From Clostridium sp. (GTDB lineage Bacteria; Bacillota; Clostridia; Clostridiales; Clostridiaceae), in the NCBI RefSeq assembly GCF_026168755.1, contig NZ_JAPFDR010000029.1:1-38226 (forward strand): DNA of 38,226 nt, written 5' to 3'. Shown here one piece after another: positions 25,281 through 33,053 of the stretch (position 1 is the stretch's first letter; every line of letters begins with the position of its first letter). Both the position numbers and the translations under genes were made by a program. Below the pieces are notes generated by a model. That model searched no databases. It worked only from the letters and a program-made list of their open reading frames with translations, and was not told the origin of the DNA.

Positions 25281-27710
25281 TTATCCTTGATAACGAATTC
25301 TTTCAACTAATGTTTCCTTTTTAAAATTATGACTTAATGTAAATGATAATATAATTTGAAGAATTAAGATTATTGCAATCATAACTAAAATTGGGGTAAT
25401 AGGAATGTGATAAACGTTCATTCCAAATATTCCCTTTCTTTTAGCAAATGAAAATAGCATATAACCAAGAGGTAATCCAACTATAAGTGAAACGAAAATA
25501 CTTCCAATTGTAAAAATTAATCCTTGAATTTGCAAACTTAAATTTAATTGCTTATTTGTCATTCCAACTGCTTGTAATACTCCATATTCCTGCTTTTTAG
25601 TTATTATATTAATAATAATTGTATTTGCAAGATTCATAAATCCAATTAAGCCTAAGATTCCAACAAATAAATAAGATCCAAGTTTCATCATAGTACTTGT
25701 AAATTCGGTCATTGCTAATTCATCATGATAAGTTTTAAGTTTAATATAAGAAGTATTTTCAATTAAATCTCTAAGTTGATTTTCAACAACTGAAACATCA
25801 TTTTTATCACAATCAACCCAAAGGTAGCCAAATGAAGAACCAGAAGGGTGTAAGCTATTATATACTTCTTCAGGCATAACAAGGTAAGTATCAGAACTTA
25901 CAAAAGCTCCTAGAATATTACCCTGATAGTTTAAAATTTCAGTTCCATTATCTATTTGTAAAGAAATTAAATCATTTAAGGAATAGCCATCTGGTTCCAT
26001 CCACATAGACCATCCAAAGAAGATATCTTTATTTTTTACAGCTTCATCATAGTCCATTAAACCAAGATCGTCTTCAAAGCGCATATTTTCAAAATCATTT
26101 TTATTTACAATAGAAATTACTTGTTTTACATCATCAATATTTACAACAGCAATTTCCCTAGTAATAACATCCTTAACTTCTGGAATTGCTTTAATTTTAG
26201 CTATTAATGATTCATTTAATGGATTATTTTTTAATATAGAATCTAAGTTATTTTCAGGATAAGCTTCATCCCATTCAAGGGAATAATCAAGCTTTAATTC
26301 AAACTGACCATGATTTAATCCTTTTCTTGCTTCATATTCTGTATCAATATTTCCAACAAAATTTGAAATTATTACAAATAATACACAAGATAATCCCATT
26401 GTAAGAATAGTTGTAAGAGTTCTTTTTTTATTACCTAAAATATTTGCCATTGCCATTGAAAAAACAGTGATATTTTTTTTGCCTTTTCTAATCCCACAAT
26501 TTTTAATAGTTGAATTTTCAAGATATCTTGTTGCTTCAATTGGAGAGATACGTGCAACTATTTTCATTGGCTTGCGAAGTGCAAGTATTACTGTAAGTAA
26601 TGAAATAATAATAGTAATTAACATTAATGGTATTGAAAATAAAGGAACTTGTATATTTTTAACACTAGTTTCAAGTAAATTGCCTTGTTCTATTAACCAT
26701 GAAAAACTTAACTTTGCAATAAAAAATCCAATAATTAATCCAAGGGGAATTGCAATTACTGATAAAATTAATCCTTCTTTTAAAATAAGATACTTCATTT
26801 GTTTTTTTGTAGCACCTAATGCTTTTATTTTTCCATATTCCTGTATTTTTTGAGCAATACCAACTTGGAAGATATTATAAATTACAATTACAGCAAGTAA
26901 TATGATTATTAAAGATGTAAATCCACAAAATAAAATCATTTCATAGCTTGGGTCTAGCATCCAAGATAAGTAATAACTATTTATAATTAAATTATTACTA
27001 TTTATTCCACAAGATTTAGCGATACTTGTAAGAACATCATCTATATTATTCATTGAAACTTTTACTGAATCATTTAATGTAAAATAAACATTATATTGTT
27101 TATAATCATTTGAAATTTCATTTTCATAAAATGCTGGAGAACAAAAAACAACATAAGATGAAGAAATTTGATAGTTTTCTCTATTATATAAAATACCACT
27201 TATTACAAATGACCTTTCTGTATATTCCTCTGACATTCCAGAACGATAATATAACTTTATTTCATCACCAACTTGTACATCATTATATCCTTGAGATTCA
27301 AAAAAAGCTTTACTTCCGGCAATTTCATTTTCCTTTTCAGGATAAGCTCCAGCTTCAAGTAAATATTCTTTATTATATGGAAGCATTTTACGAACTGATG
27401 AATCTGTACTTACAAAACTACCTTTTTCATTTCCTTTTAATATTCCAGCAGCAGACATAATTCCTATATCATCAATTTCAGCTCTTCTATAAATTTCTTG
27501 TAATTGTTGATTATTTACAGATAAAAACAACCCATAATTACTTCCATAATGATTACTTGCATTTTTCTTTTGAAGTCTAACAAAGCCATTTGCAAAGGTG
27601 CTAATAATAGTAAGTAGGGAAGTAGTTAATAAAATTGCAATTATTATAAGAATACTTCTAGTTTTATTTTTTTTATTATTGCTTAATGCAATTTTTGTAG
27701 TTGCATTCAA
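25281..27710 (-). CDS. FtsX/MacB-type ABC transporter permease, 809 aa
   Basis: N-terminal helix (~20-40), an extracellular region (~45-255), a first FtsX domain (~260-385, with KIQEYGKIKALGATKKQM), then a second extracellular block (~450-680) and a second FtsX domain (~685-800, with KKQEYGVLQAVGMTNKQL). This is the two-FtsX plan of 800-aa Firmicutes permeases that extrude or remove peptides, often controlled by an adjacent two-component system. It begins four bases inside the ATPase gene, fixing the pair. I cannot tell the substrate. Confidence 0.92.
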   Translation of the reverse strand: MNATTKIALSNNKKNKTRSILIIIAILLTTSLLTIISTFANGFVRLQKKNASNHYGSNYGLFLSVNNQQLQEIYRRAEIDDIGIMSAAGILKGNEKGSFVSTDSSVRKMLPYNKEYLLEAGAYPEKENEIAGSKAFFESQGYNDVQVGDEIKLYYRSGMSEEYTERSFVISGILYNRENYQISSSYVVFCSPAFYENEISNDYKQYNVYFTLNDSVKVSMNNIDDVLTSIAKSCGINSNNLIINSYYLSWMLDPSYEMILFCGFTSLIIILLAVIVIYNIFQVGIAQKIQEYGKIKALGATKKQMKYLILKEGLILSVIAIPLGLIIGFFIAKLSFSWLIEQGNLLETSVKNIQVPLFSIPLMLITIIISLLTVILALRKPMKIVARISPIEATRYLENSTIKNCGIRKGKKNITVFSMAMANILGNKKRTLTTILTMGLSCVLFVIISNFVGNIDTEYEARKGLNHGQFELKLDYSLEWDEAYPENNLDSILKNNPLNESLIAKIKAIPEVKDVITREIAVVNIDDVKQVISIVNKNDFENMRFEDDLGLMDYDEAVKNKDIFFGWSMWMEPDGYSLNDLISLQIDNGTEILNYQGNILGAFVSSDTYLVMPEEVYNSLHPSGSSFGYLWVDCDKNDVSVVENQLRDLIENTSYIKLKTYHDELAMTEFTSTMMKLGSYLFVGILGLIGFMNLANTIIINIITKKQEYGVLQAVGMTNKQLNLSLQIQGLIFTIGSIFVSLIVGLPLGYMLFSFAKRKGIFGMNVYHIPITPILVMIAIILILQIILSFTLSHNFKKETLVERIRYQG

Positions 27711-28381
27711 CGAAAATCTACCACCTTTCCATCTTCAATTATTAAAATACGATCTGCTACTTGTGCAATTTCATCATCATGAGTAATCATTACAATTGTT
27801 TGCCCATATTTTTTTGCAGTCATTTTTAATAATGCAATTACTTCATCACTTGTTTTAGAATCAAGATTTCCTGTTGGTTCATCTGCAAAAAGGATATCTG
27901 GCCTTGTAACTAAGGCTCTTGCAATTGCAACTCTTTGCTGTTGTCCTCCTGAAAGTGTATTAGGTAAGTTATGAATTTTATTTTCAATTCCTAATGTTTT
28001 AATAATATCATTTACAAATGATTCATCTACCTTTTTACCATCTAAGCCTAATGGCAATACGATATTTTCCCAAACATTAAGGGCAGAAACTAAGTTAAAT
28101 GCTTGAAAAATAAATCCAATTTTTCTTCTTCTAAAAATAGCAAGCTGATCTTCCTTCATTTTATAAACATCTTTTCCAGAAATGATAACATTGCCTTTTG
28201 TTGGCATATCAAGGCCACCAAGCATATGAAGTAAAGTACTTTTTCCAGAACCAGATTTACCTACGATTGTTACAAATTCACCTTGATTAATTTTTATATT
28301 AACATTGTTTACAGCTTTTACTTGATTTTCTTTTGTCCCGTAAAACTTACAAAGCTGATTTGTTTCTAAAATTATACTCAT
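27707..28381 (-). CDS. ABC transporter ATPase (MacB/LolD type)
   Basis: 224 aa: Walker A GKSGSGKST, Q-loop FIFQAFNLVS, signature LSGGQQQRV, Walker B DILFADEPTGNLD and switch His in ITHDDE. Start ATG 28381 has GGAGG at the right distance; another ATG at 28396 is part of that ribosome binding site. It overlaps the permease gene by four bases. A promoter at 28409-28436 and a terminator at 28446-28489 make the transporter pair its own unit, separate from the two-component genes upstream that probably regulate it. Confidence 0.94.
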   Translation of the reverse strand: MSIILETNQLCKFYGTKENQVKAVNNVNIKINQGEFVTIVGKSGSGKSTLLHMLGGLDMPTKGNVIISGKDVYKMKEDQLAIFRRRKIGFIFQAFNLVSALNVWENIVLPLGLDGKKVDESFVNDIIKTLGIENKIHNLPNTLSGGQQQRVAIARALVTRPDILFADEPTGNLDSKTSDEVIALLKMTAKKYGQTIVMITHDDEIAQVADRILIIEDGKVVDFR

Positions 28382-28408
28382 TAAAATAACCTCCATTTAG
28401 TCTTTTCT

Positions 28409-28436
28409 ATTTTATCTTAACAATGTAATCTTTCAA
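28409..28436 (-). promoter_or_regulatory. Promoter of the second ABC transporter pair
   Basis: Minus strand TTGAAA and TAAAAT with 16 bases between, directly after the kinase terminator and about 28 bases before the ATPase start. A likely target of the adjacent response regulator. Confidence 0.55.
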
Positions 28437-28445
28437 TTTGATTTC

Positions 28446-28489
28446 AAAAAATGAGTAGAAGTCTTACAGTTTTGTAAGACTTCTACTCA
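28446..28489 (-). terminator. Strong terminator overlapping the kinase stop codon
   Basis: A perfect 17-bp stem (TGAGTAGAAGTCTTACA and its complement) around a 4-base loop, followed on the minus strand by six T. Its 5' arm contains the final Ser-Glu codons and stop of the kinase gene. Confidence 0.92.
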
Positions 28490-29766
28490 CTTTCTGGCAA
28501 TTGAATTACAAAGGTACTGCCACAGTTATTATTTTTATTATTTCCTAAATTAGATGATACAGTAATTGTACCATTATGATTTTCAATAATTTTTCGTGTA
28601 AGGAATAATCCAATTCCAGATCCATTTTCATTGCTTACAGCATTCATCTTTCCCCTAAAGAAACGCTGAAATATTTTATGATATTCTTCTTTTGGTATTC
28701 CAATGCCATTATCTTTAATTTCTATACGGATAAAGCCATTTCTTTTTTGAAGATAAACAAATATTTCAGAATTATCAGGGCTATATTTTATTGCATTATC
28801 TAAAACATTTATTATTGCTTCACTTAACCATTTCTTATCCTGCATAATTTTATAATATTCTAATGAATCATCACAATTAAAAATTAATTCAATATTTTTT
28901 TCTAATGTTTTTGGATAAACACGGTTAATTGCAGTTATGATTGTATCCAAGATTGGAAGCTTATTTTTTTCAATTTGAATTAAGCTAACTTCCATTTTAG
29001 AAATTTGAAGTAATGATTGTAATAATGTTTCTAAACCATCTAATGCATTTCTGCATCTTGTAGAAAATTCCATTTGTTCTTCTTTACTTAAATTTTCATG
29101 AAGTAAAATACTAAAACATGTATCTAATGCTGCTACAGGTGTTTTTAACTGATGTGAAATATCAGAAACTAATTCCTTTGTTCCTTCTCTTTCTAATCTT
29201 GCTTCTTCTTTTAATAAGTTTAAGTGATTTCCAATAGCATCAAGCTGATATTTTATTTTTTCTAATTCATTTGATTCATCATTATTTAATAAAATTGATA
29301 AGTTATTTTCTCTAAAATTGATAAGTGTTTGTTCAATTTCTAATAATATATTATTTTCTTTTTGAAAAACTGATTTTTGCCATAAAGCAAGAAGAAAAGT
29401 TGAAATTCCTAATAGTAAAAAAGAAATTAATGCTGTTATAATACAATTTTGTTGAAATTGTTTATATAGTGCATTTTGATTATTTTTTAAGTAACCATAT
29501 TGTTGTAAAATTTCTTTCCCATTTTTAATAGATTCAAGATTATGGCCTTTTAAAATTTCAACAGCTTTATTAATTGAATTTTTTGATTCATAGTCATTTG
29601 ATATATTATTTTCAGTAGTAGCTGATAACATTTGAGCTATAATATCAATATTGCTATTATAATTTTTATAGTAGAAGCAAGTAGTTAAAATATTTATAAA
29701 TAACCATGTTAAAAGAGAAATAATAATTAAATTTATAATAGATTTAAATTTTCTTTTTTTCATCAT
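28483..29766 (-). CDS. Sensor histidine kinase
   Basis: 427 aa: membrane helices at ~10-30 and ~110-130 flanking an ~80-residue extracellular loop, a linker coiled coil, the phosphoacceptor motif SDISHQLKTPVAAL (His205), N-box INVLDNAIKYS, G1 IKDNGIGIP, F-box FQRFFRGK and G2 GSGIGLFL. All catalytic boxes are intact, unlike the kinase at 10528. It starts at tandem ATGs overlapping the regulator stop (ATGATG). With a true extracellular sensor it is of the VanS/SpaK style rather than the intramembrane Bce type. The likely partner is the regulator directly upstream; the likely target is the ABC pair directly downstream. Confidence 0.93.
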   Translation of the reverse strand: MMKKRKFKSIINLIIISLLTWLFINILTTCFYYKNYNSNIDIIAQMLSATTENNISNDYESKNSINKAVEILKGHNLESIKNGKEILQQYGYLKNNQNALYKQFQQNCIITALISFLLLGISTFLLALWQKSVFQKENNILLEIEQTLINFRENNLSILLNNDESNELEKIKYQLDAIGNHLNLLKEEARLEREGTKELVSDISHQLKTPVAALDTCFSILLHENLSKEEQMEFSTRCRNALDGLETLLQSLLQISKMEVSLIQIEKNKLPILDTIITAINRVYPKTLEKNIELIFNCDDSLEYYKIMQDKKWLSEAIINVLDNAIKYSPDNSEIFVYLQKRNGFIRIEIKDNGIGIPKEEYHKIFQRFFRGKMNAVSNENGSGIGLFLTRKIIENHNGTITVSSNLGNNKNNNCGSTFVIQLPESE

Positions 29767-30455
29767 ATATTTTCAACTTCCTGATTCCATATATAGCCCA
29801 AGCCTCTAATGTTTTTTAAATAAATCGGCTTTGCAGGATCATCTTCTATTTTTTCACGCAATCTTCTAATGTTAACAGCAACAGTATTATCATTTACAAA
29901 TTCCCCATTTACATCAAATATATTTTCTAATATTTGATTTTTTGAAAGAACTTGCTTTGGATGCTTTAAAAATAAAATTAATAGTTTCCATTCAGTTTTT
30001 GTAAGTAAAATTTCTTCACCATTTAATGAAGCTTTCATTTCATCAAGATGAATATGTATATTTCTAGAAATTATTTTATTTTGCTTTTTATTAATCATTT
30101 TACGCTTTAAATAAGCATCAATTTTTAACATTAGCACAGATAAGCTAAATGGTTTAGTAATATAATCATCTGCACCAGCTTCATAACCCATTACTTGGTC
30201 TATTTCTTGATCTAATGCAGTTAAGCAAATAACGTATGTTTGAAATTCCTGCCTTAGCCACATAATGAAATCTAGTCCATTTCCATCAGGAAGGTTAATG
30301 TCACAAACAGCAAGGTCTATAGGATGTTTTTTTATTAATTGTTTTGCTTCAAAAATAGTTTCACAGGAAAATACGGTATTTCCTGATTTTTTTAAGGAAA
30401 ATGTAATTCCTCTGTTTACACTTTCATCATCTTCAAGTACTAATATATTTGCCAT
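29763..30455 (-). CDS. OmpR-family response regulator
   Basis: 230 aa: receiver domain with EDDE near residue 8, phospho-acceptor Asp52 (LAVCDINLPDG), Thr in LTALD and Lys in YITKPF, then an OmpR winged-helix domain (~130-225, NTVAVNIRRLREKI, IRGLGYIW). AGGAG precedes the ATG. Overlaps the kinase by four bases. The 200 bases upstream are shared with the divergent LacI-type regulator gene and include the 57-bp duplicated segment. Confidence 0.94.
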   Translation of the reverse strand: MANILVLEDDESVNRGITFSLKKSGNTVFSCETIFEAKQLIKKHPIDLAVCDINLPDGNGLDFIMWLRQEFQTYVICLTALDQEIDQVMGYEAGADDYITKPFSLSVLMLKIDAYLKRKMINKKQNKIISRNIHIHLDEMKASLNGEEILLTKTEWKLLILFLKHPKQVLSKNQILENIFDVNGEFVNDNTVAVNIRRLREKIEDDPAKPIYLKNIRGLGYIWNQEVENI

Positions 30456-30547
30456 AATATCTCCTAAAAGTTTAAAATATATTTTTTATTTGGAAATTTA
30501 AGAATATCTATATTTTAGCATAAGAAAAATTGTAAGGATATAATAAA

Positions 30548-30604
30548 TATTTTTTATGATTTTATCTATATCAATAGAAATGAGTGATGAAGATGTAGAA
30601 AAAG
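30548..30604 (+). repeat. 57-bp direct repeat, copy 1 (upstream of lacI-type gene)
   Basis: Matches 32332-32388, inside the symporter gene, at 56 of 57 bases; the only difference is G at 30558 against A. Translated in the symporter frame it reads ILSISIEMSDEDVEK. The substitution makes an ATG and the frame then closes after 21 codons at 30621. The right end lies just before the repressor's -10 element. Confidence 0.95.
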
Positions 30605-30613
30605 ACTTATATA

Positions 30614-30622
30614 TGATATAAT
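30614..30622 (+). promoter_or_regulatory. Extended -10 promoter of the LacI-type repressor
   Basis: TGATATAAT. The position 17 bases upstream (30594-30599, TGTAGA) is inside the duplicated segment, so the duplication supplies the -35 region. Confidence 0.6.
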
Positions 30623-30656
30623 TTATTTAATGTTAATAATTAAGAAGGGAAATCGT

Positions 30657-31640
30657 ATGAAAGTAAAAATACAAGATGTAGCTAAAAAAGCAGGAGTTTC
30701 AGCAACTACTGTATCAAGGGTTCTTAATAACAGAGGATATATAAGTGATGAAACAAGAGAAAAAGTTAATAAAGCAATGAAGGAACTTAATTATTTTCCA
30801 AATGATGTTGCACGTTCATTATTTAATAAAAGAACAAATTTAATAGGATTAATTATACCTACTGTAAGTAATCCTTTTTTTGGAGAACTTACTTTTTATA
30901 TAGAGACTATTTGCAATTCTATTGGATATAAAATATTGATTTGTAATAGTCTTAATAATATTGAAAATGAAAAAAAATATTTAGAAATGCTTATGAGAAA
31001 CCAAGTTGATGGAATTATAGTTGGAACACATAATCAGGGAATAGTAGATTATAAAAATGATAATTTAGCAGCAGTATCTATTGATACATATTTGTCAGAA
31101 AATATACCAATTATAGGATCTGATAATTATAATGGAGGGAAAATAGCAACAGAATTATTATTAGCTAAAGGATGTAAAAATATAATTAATATAGATGGAG
31201 ACTGTAATTTAAAAACACAAGCAAGGTTGAGAAAAGTTGCATATGAAGATGTAATGAAAGCAAATAATAAATCGCCTATAACTTATGAAATTATAGGTGC
31301 ATTGGATGGGAAAAATCAAATGCAGATTGTAAACCAAATTTTAAATGAAAATCCAGAAGTAGATGGAGTTTTTGCAACAAATGATTTATTTGCAGCAGCT
31401 TTTATAAATGAAGCTAGAAAGCGTGGAAAAAGAATACCAGAAGATATAAAAGTAATAGGATATGATGGAACTGAAACTAGTAGAAGTTTATTACCAGATT
31501 TAACAACTATAAAACAACCAATAGAGATGATAGCAAGAAAAGCTATTGATGTATTGATGAAAGAGATTGAAGGAGATTTTTCTTACAAAAAGTCTCACGT
31601 AGCAATTCCAGTAACACTTTTAGAAGGTAAAACCACATAA
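30657..31640 (+). CDS. LacI-family repressor of the sucrose locus
   Basis: 327 aa. The helix-turn-helix IQDVAKKAGVSATTVSRVLNN at residues 4-24 and the hinge helix NDVARSLFNKRTN are classic LacI family. The effector domain is the periplasmic-binding-protein fold (LIGLIIPTVSNPFF, DGIIVGTHNQ, GVFATNDLFAAAF). ATG 30657 is chosen for its AAGAAGGGA ribosome binding site; an earlier ATG would add nine residues before the HTH. It probably represses the symporter/GH32 operon through the paired sites at 31711-31744. The inducer is likely sucrose or a derivative (inference from neighbours). A terminator follows. Confidence 0.93.
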   Translation: MKVKIQDVAKKAGVSATTVSRVLNNRGYISDETREKVNKAMKELNYFPNDVARSLFNKRTNLIGLIIPTVSNPFFGELTFYIETICNSIGYKILICNSLNNIENEKKYLEMLMRNQVDGIIVGTHNQGIVDYKNDNLAAVSIDTYLSENIPIIGSDNYNGGKIATELLLAKGCKNIINIDGDCNLKTQARLRKVAYEDVMKANNKSPITYEIIGALDGKNQMQIVNQILNENPEVDGVFATNDLFAAAFINEARKRGKRIPEDIKVIGYDGTETSRSLLPDLTTIKQPIEMIARKAIDVLMKEIEGDFSYKKSHVAIPVTLLEGKTT

Positions 31641-31653
31641 AATTATTGATAGA

Positions 31654-31698
31654 TAACATACTAAAATATTATATAGATTTTAGTATGTTACTTTTTTT
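31654..31698 (+). terminator. Intrinsic terminator after lacI-type gene
   Basis: TAACATACTAAAAT and ATTTTAGTATGTTA form a perfect 14-bp stem, then C and seven T. Confidence 0.9.
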
Positions 31699-31710
31699 AC
31701 ATAAATTTGA

Positions 31711-31749
31711 ATGAAACCGATTGACATATGAAACCGGTTGACATATAAT
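31711..31749 (+). promoter_or_regulatory. Consensus promoter with tandem LacI-type operators
   Basis: TTGACA (31721-31726) and TATAAT (31744-31749) are 17 bases apart, a perfect consensus. Two adjacent 17-base copies, ATGAAACCGATTGACAT (31711-31727) and ATGAAACCGGTTGACAT (31728-31744), differ at one base and each contains an AACCGRTT core as in LacI-family operators. Copy 1 covers the -35, copy 2 the spacer and the start of the -10, so a bound repressor would block polymerase. Confidence 0.87.
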
Positions 31750-31796
31750 TTATTTATCAAATAAAAATATTTACAAGATAAAGGGGGATTTTAAAA

Positions 31797-33032
31797 ATGT
31801 CAAAATCAAAGGCAGTATATTTAAAATTGAGTGCTTATTTCTTTTTCTTCTTTATAACTTGGTCAGCAAGTTATTCATTATTTTCTATTTGGCTAGGACA
31901 AGAAATAAATTTGAGTGGTGCGGATACTGGTGTTGTATTTTCTGTAAACGCTATCTTTGCTTTATGTATGCAACCCATATATGGTTATATTTCTGATAAG
32001 ATAGGATTAAAAAAGAGTATATTAACTTTTATAAGTATATTGTTAATTTTTGTAGGACCATTTTATATATATGTTTATGGACCCTTATTAAAATATAATA
32101 CAATCTTAGGGGCAGTAGTTGGTGGAATTTATTTAGGAACAGCGTTTCTTGCAGGAGTTGGAGCAATTGAATCTTATGTAGAAAAAATAGGTCGTAAGTA
32201 TAATTTTGAATATGGACGTTCTAGAATGTGGGGATCATTAGGATGGGCAGCTGCTACATTTTTTGCTGGACAGTTATTTAATATAAACCCTAATATTAAT
32301 TTTTGGATTGCATCTATTTCAGCTATAATATTATTTTTTATAATTTTATCTATATCAATAGAAATGAGTGATGAAGATGTAGAAAAAGCTCAATCTGTTA
32401 ATATAAAAGACGTGTGTTTGCTTTTTAAACTAAAAGAGTTTTGGTTCTTTATACTTTATGTAATCGGTGTAACTTGCTTCTATAATGTTTATGATCAACA
32501 GTTTCCATTATATTATTCATCTATGTTTAGTACAAAAGAACTAGGTAATCAGATATTCGGTTACTTAAATTCATTTCAAGTATTTTTAGAGGCAGCAATG
32601 ATGTTTATAGCACCATTTATAGTAAATAAAATTAGTGCTAAAAAAGGATTAATTCTTGCAGGATTATTAATGAGTTTTAGAATTATAGGTTCAGGATTAG
32701 CAACAGAACCCATATTAATATCATGTATGAAATTACTACATGCAGTTGAATTACCAATAATGCTAATTGCAGTATTTAAGTATTTAGCCGCTAATTTTGA
32801 TACTCGTTTATCTTCAATATTATATTTAGTTGGCTATCAGTTTGCTTCTCAAGTAGGCGCAACAGTATTATCACCAATAATAGGTAGATTTTATGATACT
32901 GTAGGTTTTAGTAGTACTTATATTATAATGGGATGTATAGTTTTAGTATTTACATTAATATCAATGGTTACTTTAGCTAGTTCCAAAAAAGAAAATCTAG
33001 CTACAACAAAAATAATAAATGAAAATAGTTAA
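31797..33032 (+). CDS. MFS oligosaccharide:H+ symporter (sucrose-type)
   Basis: 411 aa with twelve predicted membrane helices and the oligosaccharide:H+ symporter (LacY/CscB) style: an N-terminal SAYFFFFFITWSASYSLFSIW helix, the loop GYISDKIGLKK between helices 2 and 3 and GRSRMWGSLGWAAATFFAG near residue 140. Residues ~180-197 in the central loop are the source of the 57-bp repeat. The neighbouring GH32 enzyme and repressor imply sucrose or short fructo-oligosaccharides as substrate, entering unphosphorylated. AAGGGGGA precedes the ATG; the hydrolase follows 21 bases after the stop. Confidence 0.88.
   Translation: MSKSKAVYLKLSAYFFFFFITWSASYSLFSIWLGQEINLSGADTGVVFSVNAIFALCMQPIYGYISDKIGLKKSILTFISILLIFVGPFYIYVYGPLLKYNTILGAVVGGIYLGTAFLAGVGAIESYVEKIGRKYNFEYGRSRMWGSLGWAAATFFAGQLFNINPNINFWIASISAIILFFIILSISIEMSDEDVEKAQSVNIKDVCLLFKLKEFWFFILYVIGVTCFYNVYDQQFPLYYSSMFSTKELGNQIFGYLNSFQVFLEAAMMFIAPFIVNKISAKKGLILAGLLMSFRIIGSGLATEPILISCMKLLHAVELPIMLIAVFKYLAANFDTRLSSILYLVGYQFASQVGATVLSPIIGRFYDTVGFSSTYIIMGCIVLVFTLISMVTLASSKKENLATTKIINENS
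32332..32388 (+). repeat. 57-bp direct repeat, copy 2 (inside the symporter gene)
   Basis: The in-gene copy, probably the source, encoding FFIILSISIEMSDEDVEKA. It lies 1784 bases downstream of copy 1 in the same direction. Confidence 0.95.
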
Positions 33033-33053
33033 TAAAGTGGAGGGAAAATAATT

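Noticed and set aside
28382..28396. ATG 28396 as start of the second ABC ATPase
   Set aside because: It is part of ATGGAGG, the ribosome binding site for ATG 28381, where homology begins.
30556..30621. 21-codon frame upstream of the repressor as a leader peptide gene
   Set aside because: It is the duplicated symporter fragment, lacks a ribosome binding site and ends inside the promoter, upstream of the likely transcription start.
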